Below are positions 19,379-29,967 of a stretch of DNA of 29,967 bases, in pieces (the stretch's first letter is position 1; every line of letters begins with the position of its first letter). The translations under genes were made by a program, and so were the position numbers. The DNA lies in assembly GCA_958430865.1 (NCBI GenBank), contig CAUDNR010001391.1:38936-68902 (forward strand). The letters are read 5' to 3'. The DNA is from Entrophospora sp. SA101. Taxonomy: Eukaryota; Glomeromycota; Glomeromycetes; Entrophosporales; Entrophosporaceae. The notes beneath the pieces were generated by a model, which did not search any database, was not told the origin of the DNA, and saw only the letters and a list, made by a program, of their open reading frames with translations.

Positions 19379-20821
19379 GGATAAAATAAAGAAAATTCTT
19401 AAATTTGAAAAAATTAGCACCCAAAAATTTCCTTTTTTAAATTTTTCATTTGGAAATTTTTAGCATTCAAGAGAAATTTCCGTTTTTTTTTTTAAACGCC
19501 TGCTCCCCAATGTAAACAAATTATCACCACCAAGATTCCTTGTACTTCGGCTGTGCTACCACCAGGGTCCCGCACATTACATAAACAGGACATCTTTTTT
19601 TGGCAATGCTTTCTTTTATTAACTATTTGGATTTTCAAAAGATTATTATTGATCCCGTTGGAGAAGAAGCAACATAAATAAAAAAAGGAGGCAAAGACCA
19701 TGAATAGCAAAGAAAATATACATAGGAGAGGTGTGAAAAAAGACTTCCACGTGTTTGCTTATTTGCAGATCAAATAATTCAACCAGGAATTAGAGAGAAA
19801 TAAAAGAACATAATCACGAAAGCCCAGAATTTATTGAAAGAAAAAATTAAAATAATTTATAATTATCCCTGCAATAAAGAATTATCAAAGCAGGATTTCC
19901 CTTAAAAATATTGCGAAAATCAAGCCAATTTTTTATGAAAAATACTGAATTATTTAATAAGTGGGATTCGTCAAACTTTATTCTTTTTGGCTACTTCTTT
20001 TACCTGCGAAGTCGAAAAATTATCAGGCCCTTCTTTACTTTCTTGTTTAGATTGAATTAAAGTTGATACTGTTCAACCAAGACAATTTTTCTTAGATAAG
20101 TATTATTATTGGTTTCCTTCAAATTTTTCTTAATTTAGTTTTATTGGCTTTACTACTGGCTCCAACAAATGTAAGCATTGGATCAAATGAAAGATGATTT
20201 AGAACAAATAAATGATTTTGTAAAGTCTGATTGTGGGTAGTAGTACAATTGTTCCATTACTTGATTTTGCTGCAGCATGCCTCGTGTAAGACATTTCTAA
20301 AGCAGGGCCTGAGTTTATAGACAGACCCACAAAAAAAAATTTTTTCTAATAAATTATATAATGATTGTATTTTTATTTTTCCTCTTTTTTTAGTTAAACA
20401 CGCGCGTATATATAATTTAACCGAATGTATTATTATTGTTGTTCTGATTACTATATGTATTATAATAAAATGATGATCAACATAATTTCAAAAAGATAAA
20501 AAAAATGATTAATAAAAAATTTTATTAAGATATATAATAAATATATAATTATTATATATATTTATGTTTATATGTATGTGTATTTATATATATAAAAAGA
20601 AAAAAGCAAACTTAATAAAAATAATTGTAATCAAGGCATCGAATATATATAATAAAAAAATTTTAATTTGTATTTATAACTAATGATTCCAATTCTTCTT
20701 TTACACTATTATTTATTATTAATAGTATTTGAAAAAAATAAAAATAAAAATAAAAGTAAAAAATTTTGTTAATAAAATTTATCTTCAAAAACACTAAATA
20801 ATTTATAATAATATGAATCAA
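19379..20821. other. Intergenic, mostly unrecognised
   Basis: Nothing I can name. A minus-strand frame at 19971-20072 reads like a hydrophilic protein C-terminus (SKQESKEGPDNF, then VKEVAKKNKV and TGA) but has no extension. Long AT microsatellites lie at 20400-20660. The GC-richer patch at 19500-19590 has no recognisable gene. Confidence 0.45.
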
Positions 20822-22176
<1,355 letters not shown>

Positions 22177-22748
22177 TTTTTTTAAAGAAAATGTATGTAT
22201 ATATATAAAATGAGGAGAAGTTTGAAGATGTAATAAAAATTTATTATATAATATTATATTTTATAATATAAATTATTTTTTTTATTTATTTATTTGGAGA
22301 AAGAAAAAAAAGAAATTAAATATGAAACCAAAAGATGAGAAGAGAGAAAAAGACTTTTTTTTTCTTTGCAAATTTAGAAACAACGGGGGTGTGTAGAATA
22401 TTTGATTACCAATTGATTTTTTGTTGATTTGATTTTTTTGGGGGGATGATGCTAGATACTTTTCATTTATTTATAAATAGTAATTATTAAAAATGAACTT
22501 TTTATTTTCAAAAGATTTTCTGTGCGCAGTATAATAATAATATAAAAGTAAAAAGCCATTCTGATTTTTTAATTTAAAAATATGGTCATTATTGGATTTT
22601 TGATGGTAGTACGACATACCTTCTTATGTTAAGTTATTATGTATATTGCAAAATTTTTTTTTTCATTTTTTTTTTAAATTATACAACTTTCTCAATTACC
22701 TTTGCATTTATTTATTTATCAACTCATTACAAATAATAGAGATAGAAC
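22177..22748. promoter_or_regulatory. Divergent intergenic region between UBC4/5 and tafazzin
   Basis: The 572 bp between the two start codons must hold both promoters and leaders unless they extend into neighbours. It is very AT-rich with poly-T/poly-A tracts (T8-T10 near 22270, 22356 and 22658) that could keep nucleosomes off. Many TATA-like strings occur, so none can be singled out. The tafazzin ATG is preceded by AATAGAGATAGAAC. Confidence 0.5.
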
Positions 22749-24191
22749 ATGGCACCAAAATCAGAAGAAATAGAAGATACAACAAATTATTCTCCGTCAT
22801 CATCATTTTCTAATATTGAAGAAACAATCGAGAAACTCACCACAATTAAATCAGTAAATGTTCCATTGCCATATTTTGTCAAGAATGGAAAAATGCTTTT
22901 AACCCCAGCAACAAATAGATTATGGATGTTAGCTAGTTGGTGTGCAATATGTTCTTGTGTACTTATTTGTAAATTTTTTTTGAAATTCTGTAATAGTTCT
23001 ACTACTGTATTTAATAAAGAACCATTTCTTAAATTATTAATGGATCCAAAAAGAACACGTCCCATATTGACAGGTATGGATGTTTTTTGGTGAAGATTTA
23101 TTTTTTTGGGGAAAATATGCGATTTTGGGAAAATTTTAAATTAATTAATTAATTAATAATTAATAATTAATTATTGGAATCATATCATATCCTAACACAA
23201 AAAAGTTGCAAACCATTTATCAACGTAAGTGATTGAATGTATGGTTTATACCGAATATGTATATTTAATTAACTATATATTGGTTGATTGATTTGATTAA
23301 ATTTATACCTAATTAGGGTCGACGATCCTTTAATTTGGGGAAGTCTTCCTTTCAAAGTATTTCTAAATCGTGAAAAAGTACGTTGGACTCTTGGTGCACA
23401 AGAACTATGTTTTATCACACCGTAAGTAGATGTATATATAATCGCGACGACAATATTTAAGATCATCTAATAATATTACTATTAATAATACATTATAATA
23501 AAAATAGTACAGTTTCAAAGATATTTGCACTTGGTCAAGTTGTACCTACTGTTAGAGGTGCTGGCATTTATCAACCTGCTATGGATTTTGCATTGGACAG
23601 ATTAAATGATGGTAATTGGGTAAGATTATTATTGTTCGATCAAATATAAAAATAAAAATAAAAATAAACACAAATAAAATAGATAAGTAAATAACATATT
23701 CAATGTTTTCATACGCAACATACACTATTTTAGGTTCATGTATTTCCAGAGGGAAAAATCAATCAAACATTGGATATGCTTAAATTCAAATGGGGAATTG
23801 GCCGTTTATTAATGGAATCATCAAATCCACCCATAGTTGTACCATTATGGCACAAAGGTATTATTAATATAATACACACATATATAATATAATACTTTTG
23901 TTTATTCATAATAATATATATAACAATCTTATTGTTATTATCCTTATTACTATAGGGTTGGAAGAAATCATGCCAGAGGAAAGAGATCGTCCTTGGATTC
24001 CAATTCTTGGTAAAAAAATGGTAATTGCTTATGGAAATCCAATTGACTTTAAAGATGTATTGATTAATTTTCATGAAGGTAAAACTGAGGAATTATCAAC
24101 ACGTATTAAAATAACCGATGTTATATTTGATGCTATGGATGATTTACAAAAAAAGGCCGAATCATTAGAAGCCGGAAGAGAACAATCATAA
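22749..24191 (+). CDS. TAZ1: Tafazzin, cardiolipin-remodelling acyltransferase
   Basis: Six exons: 22749-23073, 23206-23224, 23317-23421, 23508-23619, 23734-23857 and 23956-24191. All are bounded by GT...AG and join in frame to 306 aa. A hydrophobic segment at about 58-79 (WMLASWCAICSCVLICKFF) suits the membrane anchor. The acyltransferase HX4D motif is NHLSTVDDP (H112, D117), split between the 19-bp second exon and the third. Then come LIWGSLPFK, the RWTLGAQELCF block, GAGIYQPAMDFALDRLNDG, and VHVFPEGKINQ (residues 188-198, the glycerol-phosphate binding motif). Tafazzin exchanges acyl chains between phospholipids to mature cardiolipin in mitochondrial membranes. Length and motif order are normal. 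The start is the first ATG and gives a plausible ~40-residue Ser/Glu-rich lead. Transcribed away from UBC4/5. Confidence 0.95.
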
Positions 24192-24640
24192 TTTTATAAC
24201 TTACAACTTTATTTATTAGAGCATATATAATTTTTTTAGAATTGAATTTTGGCATTATATTAGAATCTATATTTTTAATCATATGTAATTTTAACAATGA
24301 TAATAATTTAATAATTTAATAGAATAATTTAATAATTTAATAGGATAATGAATTATTTGATATCTTTTTTGCTTTTATTTTCTCATTTTTGCTCTTCTCT
24401 TTATGTAAGATTGAACACCAGTAATGATAATATTCATTAACCTCCAAACTTAATTCAACCAAACAAGTCTACTTATAGAGTATAATTATTTAATAAAATT
24501 TGTATATACATAATTATATTGGGCAAAAATGAACCTAATCTTTTATGATTAACTGAAAAAAAAAAGAATTTAGTTGTCTATTTATTGTGTTGTAACTAAT
24601 TTTAACTTCTGCTAACAAATTATTCGACTTTATTATTTAG
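24192..24640. other. 3' flank of tafazzin, no gene
   Basis: AT-rich. A short AATTTAATAATTTAATAG tandem motif near 24300-24350 is the only structure seen. Confidence 0.5.
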
Positions 24641-25052
24641 ATTATTATGATTATTCATTGGATTCCTTTGGCATTATTGCCTACGAAATACCAACTGGTT
24701 TACTTCCTTTTACTACCCAAGCCCACGACTTATATTTATCCTTAAAAATCATTCGTGGAGAAAGACCTCAATTCCCCAAACAAATTAAACATCCCCAAGA
24801 TTTAGTAGATTTAATTAATAGGTGTTCATATAAATAAATGATTTTGATAACTGAAAAATCATTAAAAATAGGAAATGTTCTCAGGATTATGAAAATATTA
24901 TGGTAACCTACCAAATCAATTGTAAATTACATTTCGATAAACTAGGAGAACTTCAAGAAGCCAGTAAGGAATGGGAAAGAACATGGATAATTAAACAAAA
25001 CTTGGAACCAAAAGAACAAAAAATATTGATAGATTGCAAATTAAAGGTTTGA
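24641..25052 (+). pseudogene. Protein kinase domain fragment (C-terminal lobe, subdomains IX-XI)
   Basis: A plausible acceptor (ATTATTTAG) precedes an open stretch reading YSLDSFGIIAYEIPTGLLPF, then LSLKIIRGERPQFP and DLVDLINR. This is the kinase D-x-W/Y-S-x-G...E-x-x-T-G-x-x-P-F pattern followed by the GxRP block, as in the large tyrosine-kinase-like families of soil fungi. A 50-bp GT...AG intron (24822-24871) joins in frame to KCSQDYENIMVTYQINCKLH, where the usual W and RPTA motif is lost, and on to TGA at 25050-25052. Nothing upstream supplies the ATP-binding or catalytic parts. It is a truncated remnant next to tafazzin, not part of it. Confidence 0.72.
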
Positions 25053-26160
25053 ACATAATGAGAATTAAAAGGATGTTGGTTGAAAGTTCATCCTTTACTG
25101 AGAGAAAAGAGAAGCAGACAAAGGAAGGGTCAATTTGAATAAACAAGAACGATGAAAATATAAAAAACTTTGAGAATTTCCTAGGAGTCTATAGAAAATT
25201 TTACCTTGAATCGAAAGAAAATTAGCAAAAGAAGTTTTCGATTAAAGAAACAAGCACATAAAGAGGTTAGTAAACAAATTGTGAGAAAAATAATATAAAA
25301 ATAGATACATTGGTAAACTTAACAACTCAACAAGTCGGTCCTCTCAATCAATTATTTAAAGTTGACTTCTCGAGTTTACGTGTGTTATTTTGGAAAGATC
25401 TTCTTTGACAGAGAAATGTTAGATTGCATAAAAAACCATGGCTCATTCTTATATCAGTGTTAATTAAATTGAAACTAAATTGAAAAAATATCCACAAAAC
25501 AACCATAAGCACGCAGAACATTGTCATTCTATTAATCTGTTGATGGAAACCTATTATTATTTTAATTGGAGGATAAAGCATTGGTTTGATCAAATTTGTC
25601 TTATTTTGTTTGCTTGTATATTCTCTCCTAACAAAGATTGATATGCTGCATCCTTTTTATTAATAATGCTCCAGAAAGATTATATCAACATTAGACAAAG
25701 AACATGCAAATGATGTTTACGTGAACAACTGTCTGCCTACCTGAATGGCGTTCAAAACACCCCGTAACCCGTTCTTTTAATTGAAAGTCCATTTCATAGG
25801 TCCTTCCCAAGACAAAGGACGTAGAAATTGAAAAATTTTGATCAATTAATATTAATAAAAATATTGTTTCAGTAAGTGTTAGTACGAGTATTAGTATTTA
25901 GGATCGATCTTTTTTTAGAAGTAGGTTTCTTTTTGAATAAAACAAATAATTCGAATAAAACGAATCAACGAACTAAGAATAGAACGAATAAAACGAATAA
26001 ATTTTTATTCAAATGATTAATCAAATCAAGCTTGAGCTGTATTACAAATAATTCGTATTGATATTATTATTTTATATTTTGAATGATCCAAAAAAAAAGA
26101 CTGATTAATCGACTAACAAATTTTTGACCGATTCCAATCTCTGCCACAAATCACCAAGTC
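25053..26160. other. Over 1 kb with no supported gene
   Basis: No coherent frame or element. GAATAAAACGAAT-type direct repeats at about 25935-26000 recur four times with small changes. Confidence 0.5.
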
Positions 26161-26280
26161 AACAGCGACGCCATTTATTGGCTTATCCACCGTGATTTTC
26201 ATGGTTTTAACAAGACTAAGTCTTCAGAAATTGGCTTGTCACTCGTTGATTGGGAATTACTTGGTGGTTTTTACAATTAA
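26161..26280 (+). pseudogene. Protein kinase catalytic-loop fragment
   Basis: Thirty-nine codons then TAA read as LIHRDFHGFN followed directly by KTKSSEIGLSLVDWELLGG. This resembles the kinase catalytic loop HRD-x-H-x-x-N with its -N-I-L- tail deleted, then a changed DFG-type segment (SEIGLS for SDFGLS). Both flanks are non-kinase. It lies downstream of the later kinase subdomains at 24641, so the two do not form one gene in order. Short, so moderate confidence. Confidence 0.5.
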
Positions 26281-26431
26281 ATCTTCATCAAAATGGTAAC
26301 GGTTGTGTTGACCCTATGAATGGAAGAGGACGAGGCAAAGCTTACATTCATTGATACCGTACATACGATAATTTATTATTGACGCATATACTAACCAATC
26401 GATTATAGGCTTAGTATTTTTTCTAAAAAAA

Positions 26432-26743
26432 AGGACTCATAATCGGGACAACGTTAGTTGTGAACATGTATGTATTCTATGTTGTAAAATCAATAGCCAG
26501 GCGGAATTAAAACACTTACCCAAGGACCAATATATTCCGCTATAACACACCTGAACCAACGAAAGAATTTCTTGCAGACTCTTCTTCGTAAACAGCATCA
26601 ATGATGATACAAATGACGAGTCACTTGGTATGATTGACCAATATGTACTGACGGGCATGATTGGAGTTGTAAAATTAGATATTTTATTAACTGAAAGAAA
26701 TCCTATAGAAGGTATAGAAGAACACTTCAATTTAGAATATTAA
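26432..26743 (+). pseudogene. Broken coding stretch, unknown product
   Basis: One frame of 104 codons with TAA (26543) and TGA (26552) in the middle, then TAA at 26741. The final 60 codons are clearly protein-like (NSINDDTNDESLGMIDQYV, then VVKLDILLTERNPIEGIEE). The first part is Cys/His-containing (CEHVCILCCKIN), perhaps a metal-binding site. Both internal stops are one transition from sense codons (CAA, CGA). No family is recognised. The minus-strand frame over the same bases is an antisense shadow. Confidence 0.4.
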
Positions 26744-27631
26744 TTGACAACAATAGTAATCACATCATCATAACTACTAACTTCTGTTTCATCTAATTGT
26801 GAGCATTAACTTGGATAATGCTTCTGTTACTCCCGAACGTTGTTGCACAAAATTTGTAACATCTTTTCCAATTATTCAATTCTTGAGTCAAGTATGTAAT
26901 CGACTTCAAACTTGTGTTTCATCAAGACTTTTAAACATCACCTTTTGTTGGCTATCTCAGCAACCAATAAAGAAGATTCAATGTCCAAACTCTCTATTTA
27001 ACTTGATCGATTGATACTATTGAACCCTATGTTTATACAAAGAAAGAATGTCAAAGGTTTTAATCGTCAAATAGATGGATTATTTATTAGCTATAGCATC
27101 AAGAAATACTCATGACGTTGTCTGGGAGCATTTCAAATTTGCTGATAATACAGGGCCTTGTTTTTCAATAAGAACGCATGAAACTTTAAAGATGATGCTT
27201 GGATTTGCTATTATTATTGAAACTCCAAAAGAAAATATCCCAAGATTTTGCTATGTAAAGTGGTCGTGATTTCTAATCCAAAAATGTTTTACCTAAAAAG
27301 TTACATAAAATTGGGTTTTCAGAGTTTTGTGCACTTCTATTGAAAAGCCTCCATACAGCAAAGTGTAAACAAATATTGCACTTGAGATAACATTTTATTT
27401 ATTATATAGTGTAAGTTTATTATTAAATATTGTAATGTGATTTTATTTCGTTGCTATGATGACAACCTTAATATTTCTACTACTTCTACTGCCTAAGAGT
27501 AGATTCTTGTATTCATTCAAAACTGAACTTTATTCCCACCAAAATTTTTCTTGTATACATTTTATTTTCCCATTCGAGTGGTATAGTTCGTGTAGGTTAA
27601 CATTAACATATAGTAGAATATCAACATACAC
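26744..27631. other. Coding-like fragments, unresolved
   Basis: Plus-strand frames at 26799-27014 and 27075-27269 have mixed composition (SRNTHDVVWEHFKFADNTGP in the second) and may be further pieces of the broken gene at 26432. They lie in different frames, no splice sites tie them together convincingly, and I recognise no domain. 27280-27631 has no signal. Confidence 0.3.
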
Positions 27632-28098
27632 TAGCTGGACAAAAAGTATTTGATCACGTATTTACACTAATTAATAAAAAACCTACATGACAACATTACA
27701 CGAAATTTATAACATTATGCACCTAGGTTTTGATAATTATATATTCGAAATTTCACGTTGCTAGCTTTCATGTATCAAGTTCAATAAAAAAATTTCAAAT
27801 TTTTTTATTTTTAATCACTAATTTTCTAGACATGATAGAAACACGAAATTTCATATATTTATTTTTCAAAACAATATTCCTCATTTATATAAAATTTACA
27901 ATTTTTTATTATGTGAATTTTTAAAAAACATGAAAATATAGCAAAATGTTTAAATTTTTTATTTGAATTTTAGTTTTTTTTTTATTAATCTTGATACTTG
28001 GAAGCTGGCAACGTGATATATAATTATAAATTTTGTGTTGTTATGAATGTTTTTTACTAATTAGTGTAAACACGTGATCAAATACTTTTGTCCAGCTA
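27632..28098. mobile_element. Tc1-mariner-type foldback MITE with long TIRs, 463 bp
   Basis: The element is 27634-28096 with TA on each side. The ends read GCTGGACAAAAAGTATTTGA at the left and, inward from the right, GCTGGACAAAAGTATTTGAT. The similarity continues through TCACGT and TTTACACTAATTA, then more loosely (AAATTTATAA, TCACGTTGC-AGCTT, TATCAAG) for about 150-180 bp per arm. The whole element can fold back on itself around a short AT-rich middle. No coding capacity. Confidence 0.93.
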
Positions 28099-28101
28099 TA
28101 T

Positions 28102-28193
28102 ATTGATATTCAATTCACATGATTGATAAAAAAAAAATGATATCATTTGTTATTCTTTTTTTTTATCAATCAACACGTGAATTGAATATCAAT
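28102..28193. repeat. Near-perfect hairpin, 92 bp
   Basis: ATTGATATTCAATTCAC at 28102-28118 is the complement of GTGAATTGAATATCAAT at 28177-28193. The match carries on inward through GATTGATAAAAAAAA and ATGATATCAT with small gaps. It starts four bases past the right TA of the neighbouring MITE, so it may be a separate small element or a derivative of the insertion site. Confidence 0.9.
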
Positions 28194-28326
28194 GACAAAT
28201 CATTTATTTATAATAAATCTTACATAAATACCAGTATCCTTTTCTTCATATATACACTAAATAATAATAATAATAATATTCCCTTTCATACACGCAAATT
28301 ACAACAAAACTAACAACAACAATAAA

Positions 28327-29520
28327 ATGTCTGGAAGGTAATCAATCAATTAACAAATATTGCGAGTGAACACTTACAAAAATCCAAAATAATATTATAT
28401 TTTATTGATTAGAATTTTTTCTTGTTACAGAAGAGCTGGACGTGAGTAAGTGTCCATCATAAAAATGATGGTTATTGCCACTCGTTGTCGTTCTAGTTTA
28501 TTTAAAAGAATGATGACGGTGGTTGCGATTGTTACCACTTGTCGAATGAAAATGTAAGTAAATCATACTCTTTTGATAAATTGTTCTTTAATTATTTTCT
28601 TAAATAAATTTAAAAAAAATTTTTTTTTTGATAGAATGACATCATATCATCGTTTGCAAGGGATATTATAGTAAGAATCACTAAAATCCTCATTGAAAAA
28701 TTTACAAAAATTTTCATTAGATATGAGGAAATTGACGATGAACTTGACGAATCAAATATTGGTAATGAAATTAATAACTTTAATTTCAATAATGCCAACG
28801 ATATTGGTAATGCACCAGAAGAAATACCAGAATTTGATTCACAAAGGATCGATAATGATAAACCTTACACCACACACACTTATCTTTATAAACCAATCAC
28901 TACTACCAGAAATAGGAGAAATATTAGATTGGTATTATATTTTTTGGTTAGTTTATCAATTGATTGATTGTAATTTTTAATATTATGTTGTGGAGGGAGT
29001 AAGTATTTAACAATCTTTGATTTTATTTATTTTACCTTTTGTCAACCTATGCATTAATTTTTTAAAAATCTTACAGAATAATTACAACCTTAGAAAGAGG
29101 CAGGTTGGAAAATCTGCGGTCTATTGATGGCCTATTAGGTCCATTAACGTAATACTTTAACCATATTTAGTATTTTATTAATGGAAATGGACCAGTCCAA
29201 AGTCCATCAGTTCTCAATGGACCACTCAGTTTGCTAATCCTGGAAAGAGAAAGCAAATCGACTACAATACCGCCACATCATATAGGAAGCATGTAAGTAT
29301 AAAATGAAATATTAATATTAGACATAATGTTTTATTTAAAAATTTTTTTTTACTTGTATTTATAGAGATCACCAAGACCAAGACTATCACCAAGACTATT
29401 TGAGGTATATATATGATACAAATATAATTATATTTTAAAGATAAAATATTAAATTTTTTTTATTTCTTTATATATAGAGAGAATGCACAAATTTGTGCCC
29501 GTTACATTGTTATCGGTTGA
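28327..29520 (+). CDS. Probable multi-exon gene, unknown function, exon structure uncertain
   Basis: A fungal-looking leader (ACAAAACTAACAACAACAATAAA) precedes ATG at 28327, and ATGTCTGGAAG meets a donor GTAATC at 28338. The best exon is 28721-28931 (ATTAG|...TTG|GTATTA): 70 codons of acidic, Asn-rich, clearly protein-like sequence (YEEIDDELDESNIGNE, APEEIPEFDSQRIDND, then KPITTTRNRRNIRL). One in-frame model joins 28327-28337, 28497-28553 and 28721-28931. An alternative uses an 11-bp exon at 28431. Downstream, exon-like blocks occur at 29077-29120, ~29160-29291, 29367-29404 and 29478 onward, each with splice-like borders, but two frames compete (HHIGS...DHQDQDYHQDYLRENAQ versus RSPRPRLSPRLFE). 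No domain is recognised; the end coordinate is approximate. Confidence 0.4.
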
Positions 29521-29967
29521 TTGGAATAAAAATTTGTACTTTTTTTAATTTAGATTTTTTATCAAATTGAAATATAGAATTTTAAAAAACATCTTGTAAT
29601 AATATTAATAAAATATAATAATTATTAATTTTTTATTTTTAAATGGTCGTTGTGAATATGTAGAATTTGATTTATGTTGTCCAGGTGGCTTATTTAATTA
29701 ACTAACTGCATTTTGTTTAGGTGAAGACGCTACTTTGATCTAGAGCCCTTCAATGGGCCGGTTTCCTTCTTTGCTAAATAAAGCGAAACCTTTTTATTGT
29801 TATTAGAGATAGCCAAAAACAAAACGATAATGTTCTATATTGTCATCTTTGTATATATTTTAAATTAATTAGTTCTTATTTTCCAAATTGGTAACGCTCT
29901 AAAAAATTTTTGTTCGCTTTTTCGGTTAAAGCCAATAATTATGTTGGGTAACAAACATCGCTTCAGA
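29521..29967. other. No supported gene; possible repeat 3' end
   Basis: A GC-richer patch at 29720-29800 contains GCCCTTCAATGGGCCGG followed by AATAAAGCGAAACC, a polyadenylation-signal context that could be the 3' end of an unseen transcript or retroelement. The window ends without further signal. Confidence 0.35.

Noticed and set aside
19500..19590. GC-richer patch considered as a tRNA or tRNA-derived SINE
   Set aside because: No A-box/B-box pair or cloverleaf could be drawn.
22787..23065. 92-aa minus-strand frame
   Set aside because: Antisense to tafazzin exon 1.
23763..24074. 103-aa minus-strand frame
   Set aside because: Antisense across tafazzin exons 5-6 and the intron between them.
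28693..28980. 95-aa plus-strand frame
   Set aside because: Overlaps the 28721-28931 exon in a different frame. Its Met/Leu/Ile-rich sequence is poorer than the acidic frame and runs through a splice donor.

Overview
This window is eukaryotic DNA. It is very AT-rich, its genes have short GT...AG introns (about 50-500 bp), and homopolymer tracts and small inverted-repeat elements are everywhere. Two intact housekeeping genes (a UBC4/5-type ubiquitin-conjugating enzyme and a tafazzin) and a small secreted ML-domain protein sit among decayed transposases, decayed kinase fragments and pseudogenes. The combination of base composition, hAT-like transposase relics with RNase H-like cores and kinase-domain fragments is most like an arbuscular mycorrhizal fungus (Glomeromycotina, for example Rhizophagus or a relative). 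That assignment is inference from gene content only.

Layout. 1-563: three tandem copies of a ~189-bp unit. 673-3226: a transposase-like gene split into two overlapping frames. 3101-4200: a degenerate tandem array made of that gene's own 3' end. 4200-6340: mostly featureless, with a possible decayed coding stretch. 6341-6937 (minus): a two-exon secreted ML-domain lipid-binding protein; its second exon was found here by splicing. 7000-10850: low-information DNA with one pogo-like MITE and a GC-richer hairpin repeat. 10858-13371: two adjacent plus-strand pseudogenes, an SR splicing factor (RRM, CCHC knuckle, RS/RD tail) and ribosomal protein uL4/RPL4. Both keep intron traces and both show arginine CGN codons turned into His, Cys, Gln or stop codons. 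13380-18550: MITEs, a minisatellite and a small decayed exon. 18550-19378: an internally deleted hAT relic.

20822-22176 (minus) and 22749-24191 (plus): the gene core, UBC4/5 and tafazzin, divergently arranged over a 572-bp shared upstream region. Both have six exons that join in frame into full-length proteins (148 and 306 aa). 24641-26743: kinase-domain remnants and another broken coding stretch. 27632-28193: a long-TIR foldback MITE beside a separate hairpin. 28327-29520: a probable multi-exon gene of unknown function with uncertain exon structure.

I see no operon-like system and no convincing new molecular system. The strongest unusual signals are the paired housekeeping pseudogenes with transition-type decay (methylation- or RIP-like), the tandem arrays flanking the split transposase, and a 19-bp tafazzin microexon that carries its catalytic histidine.
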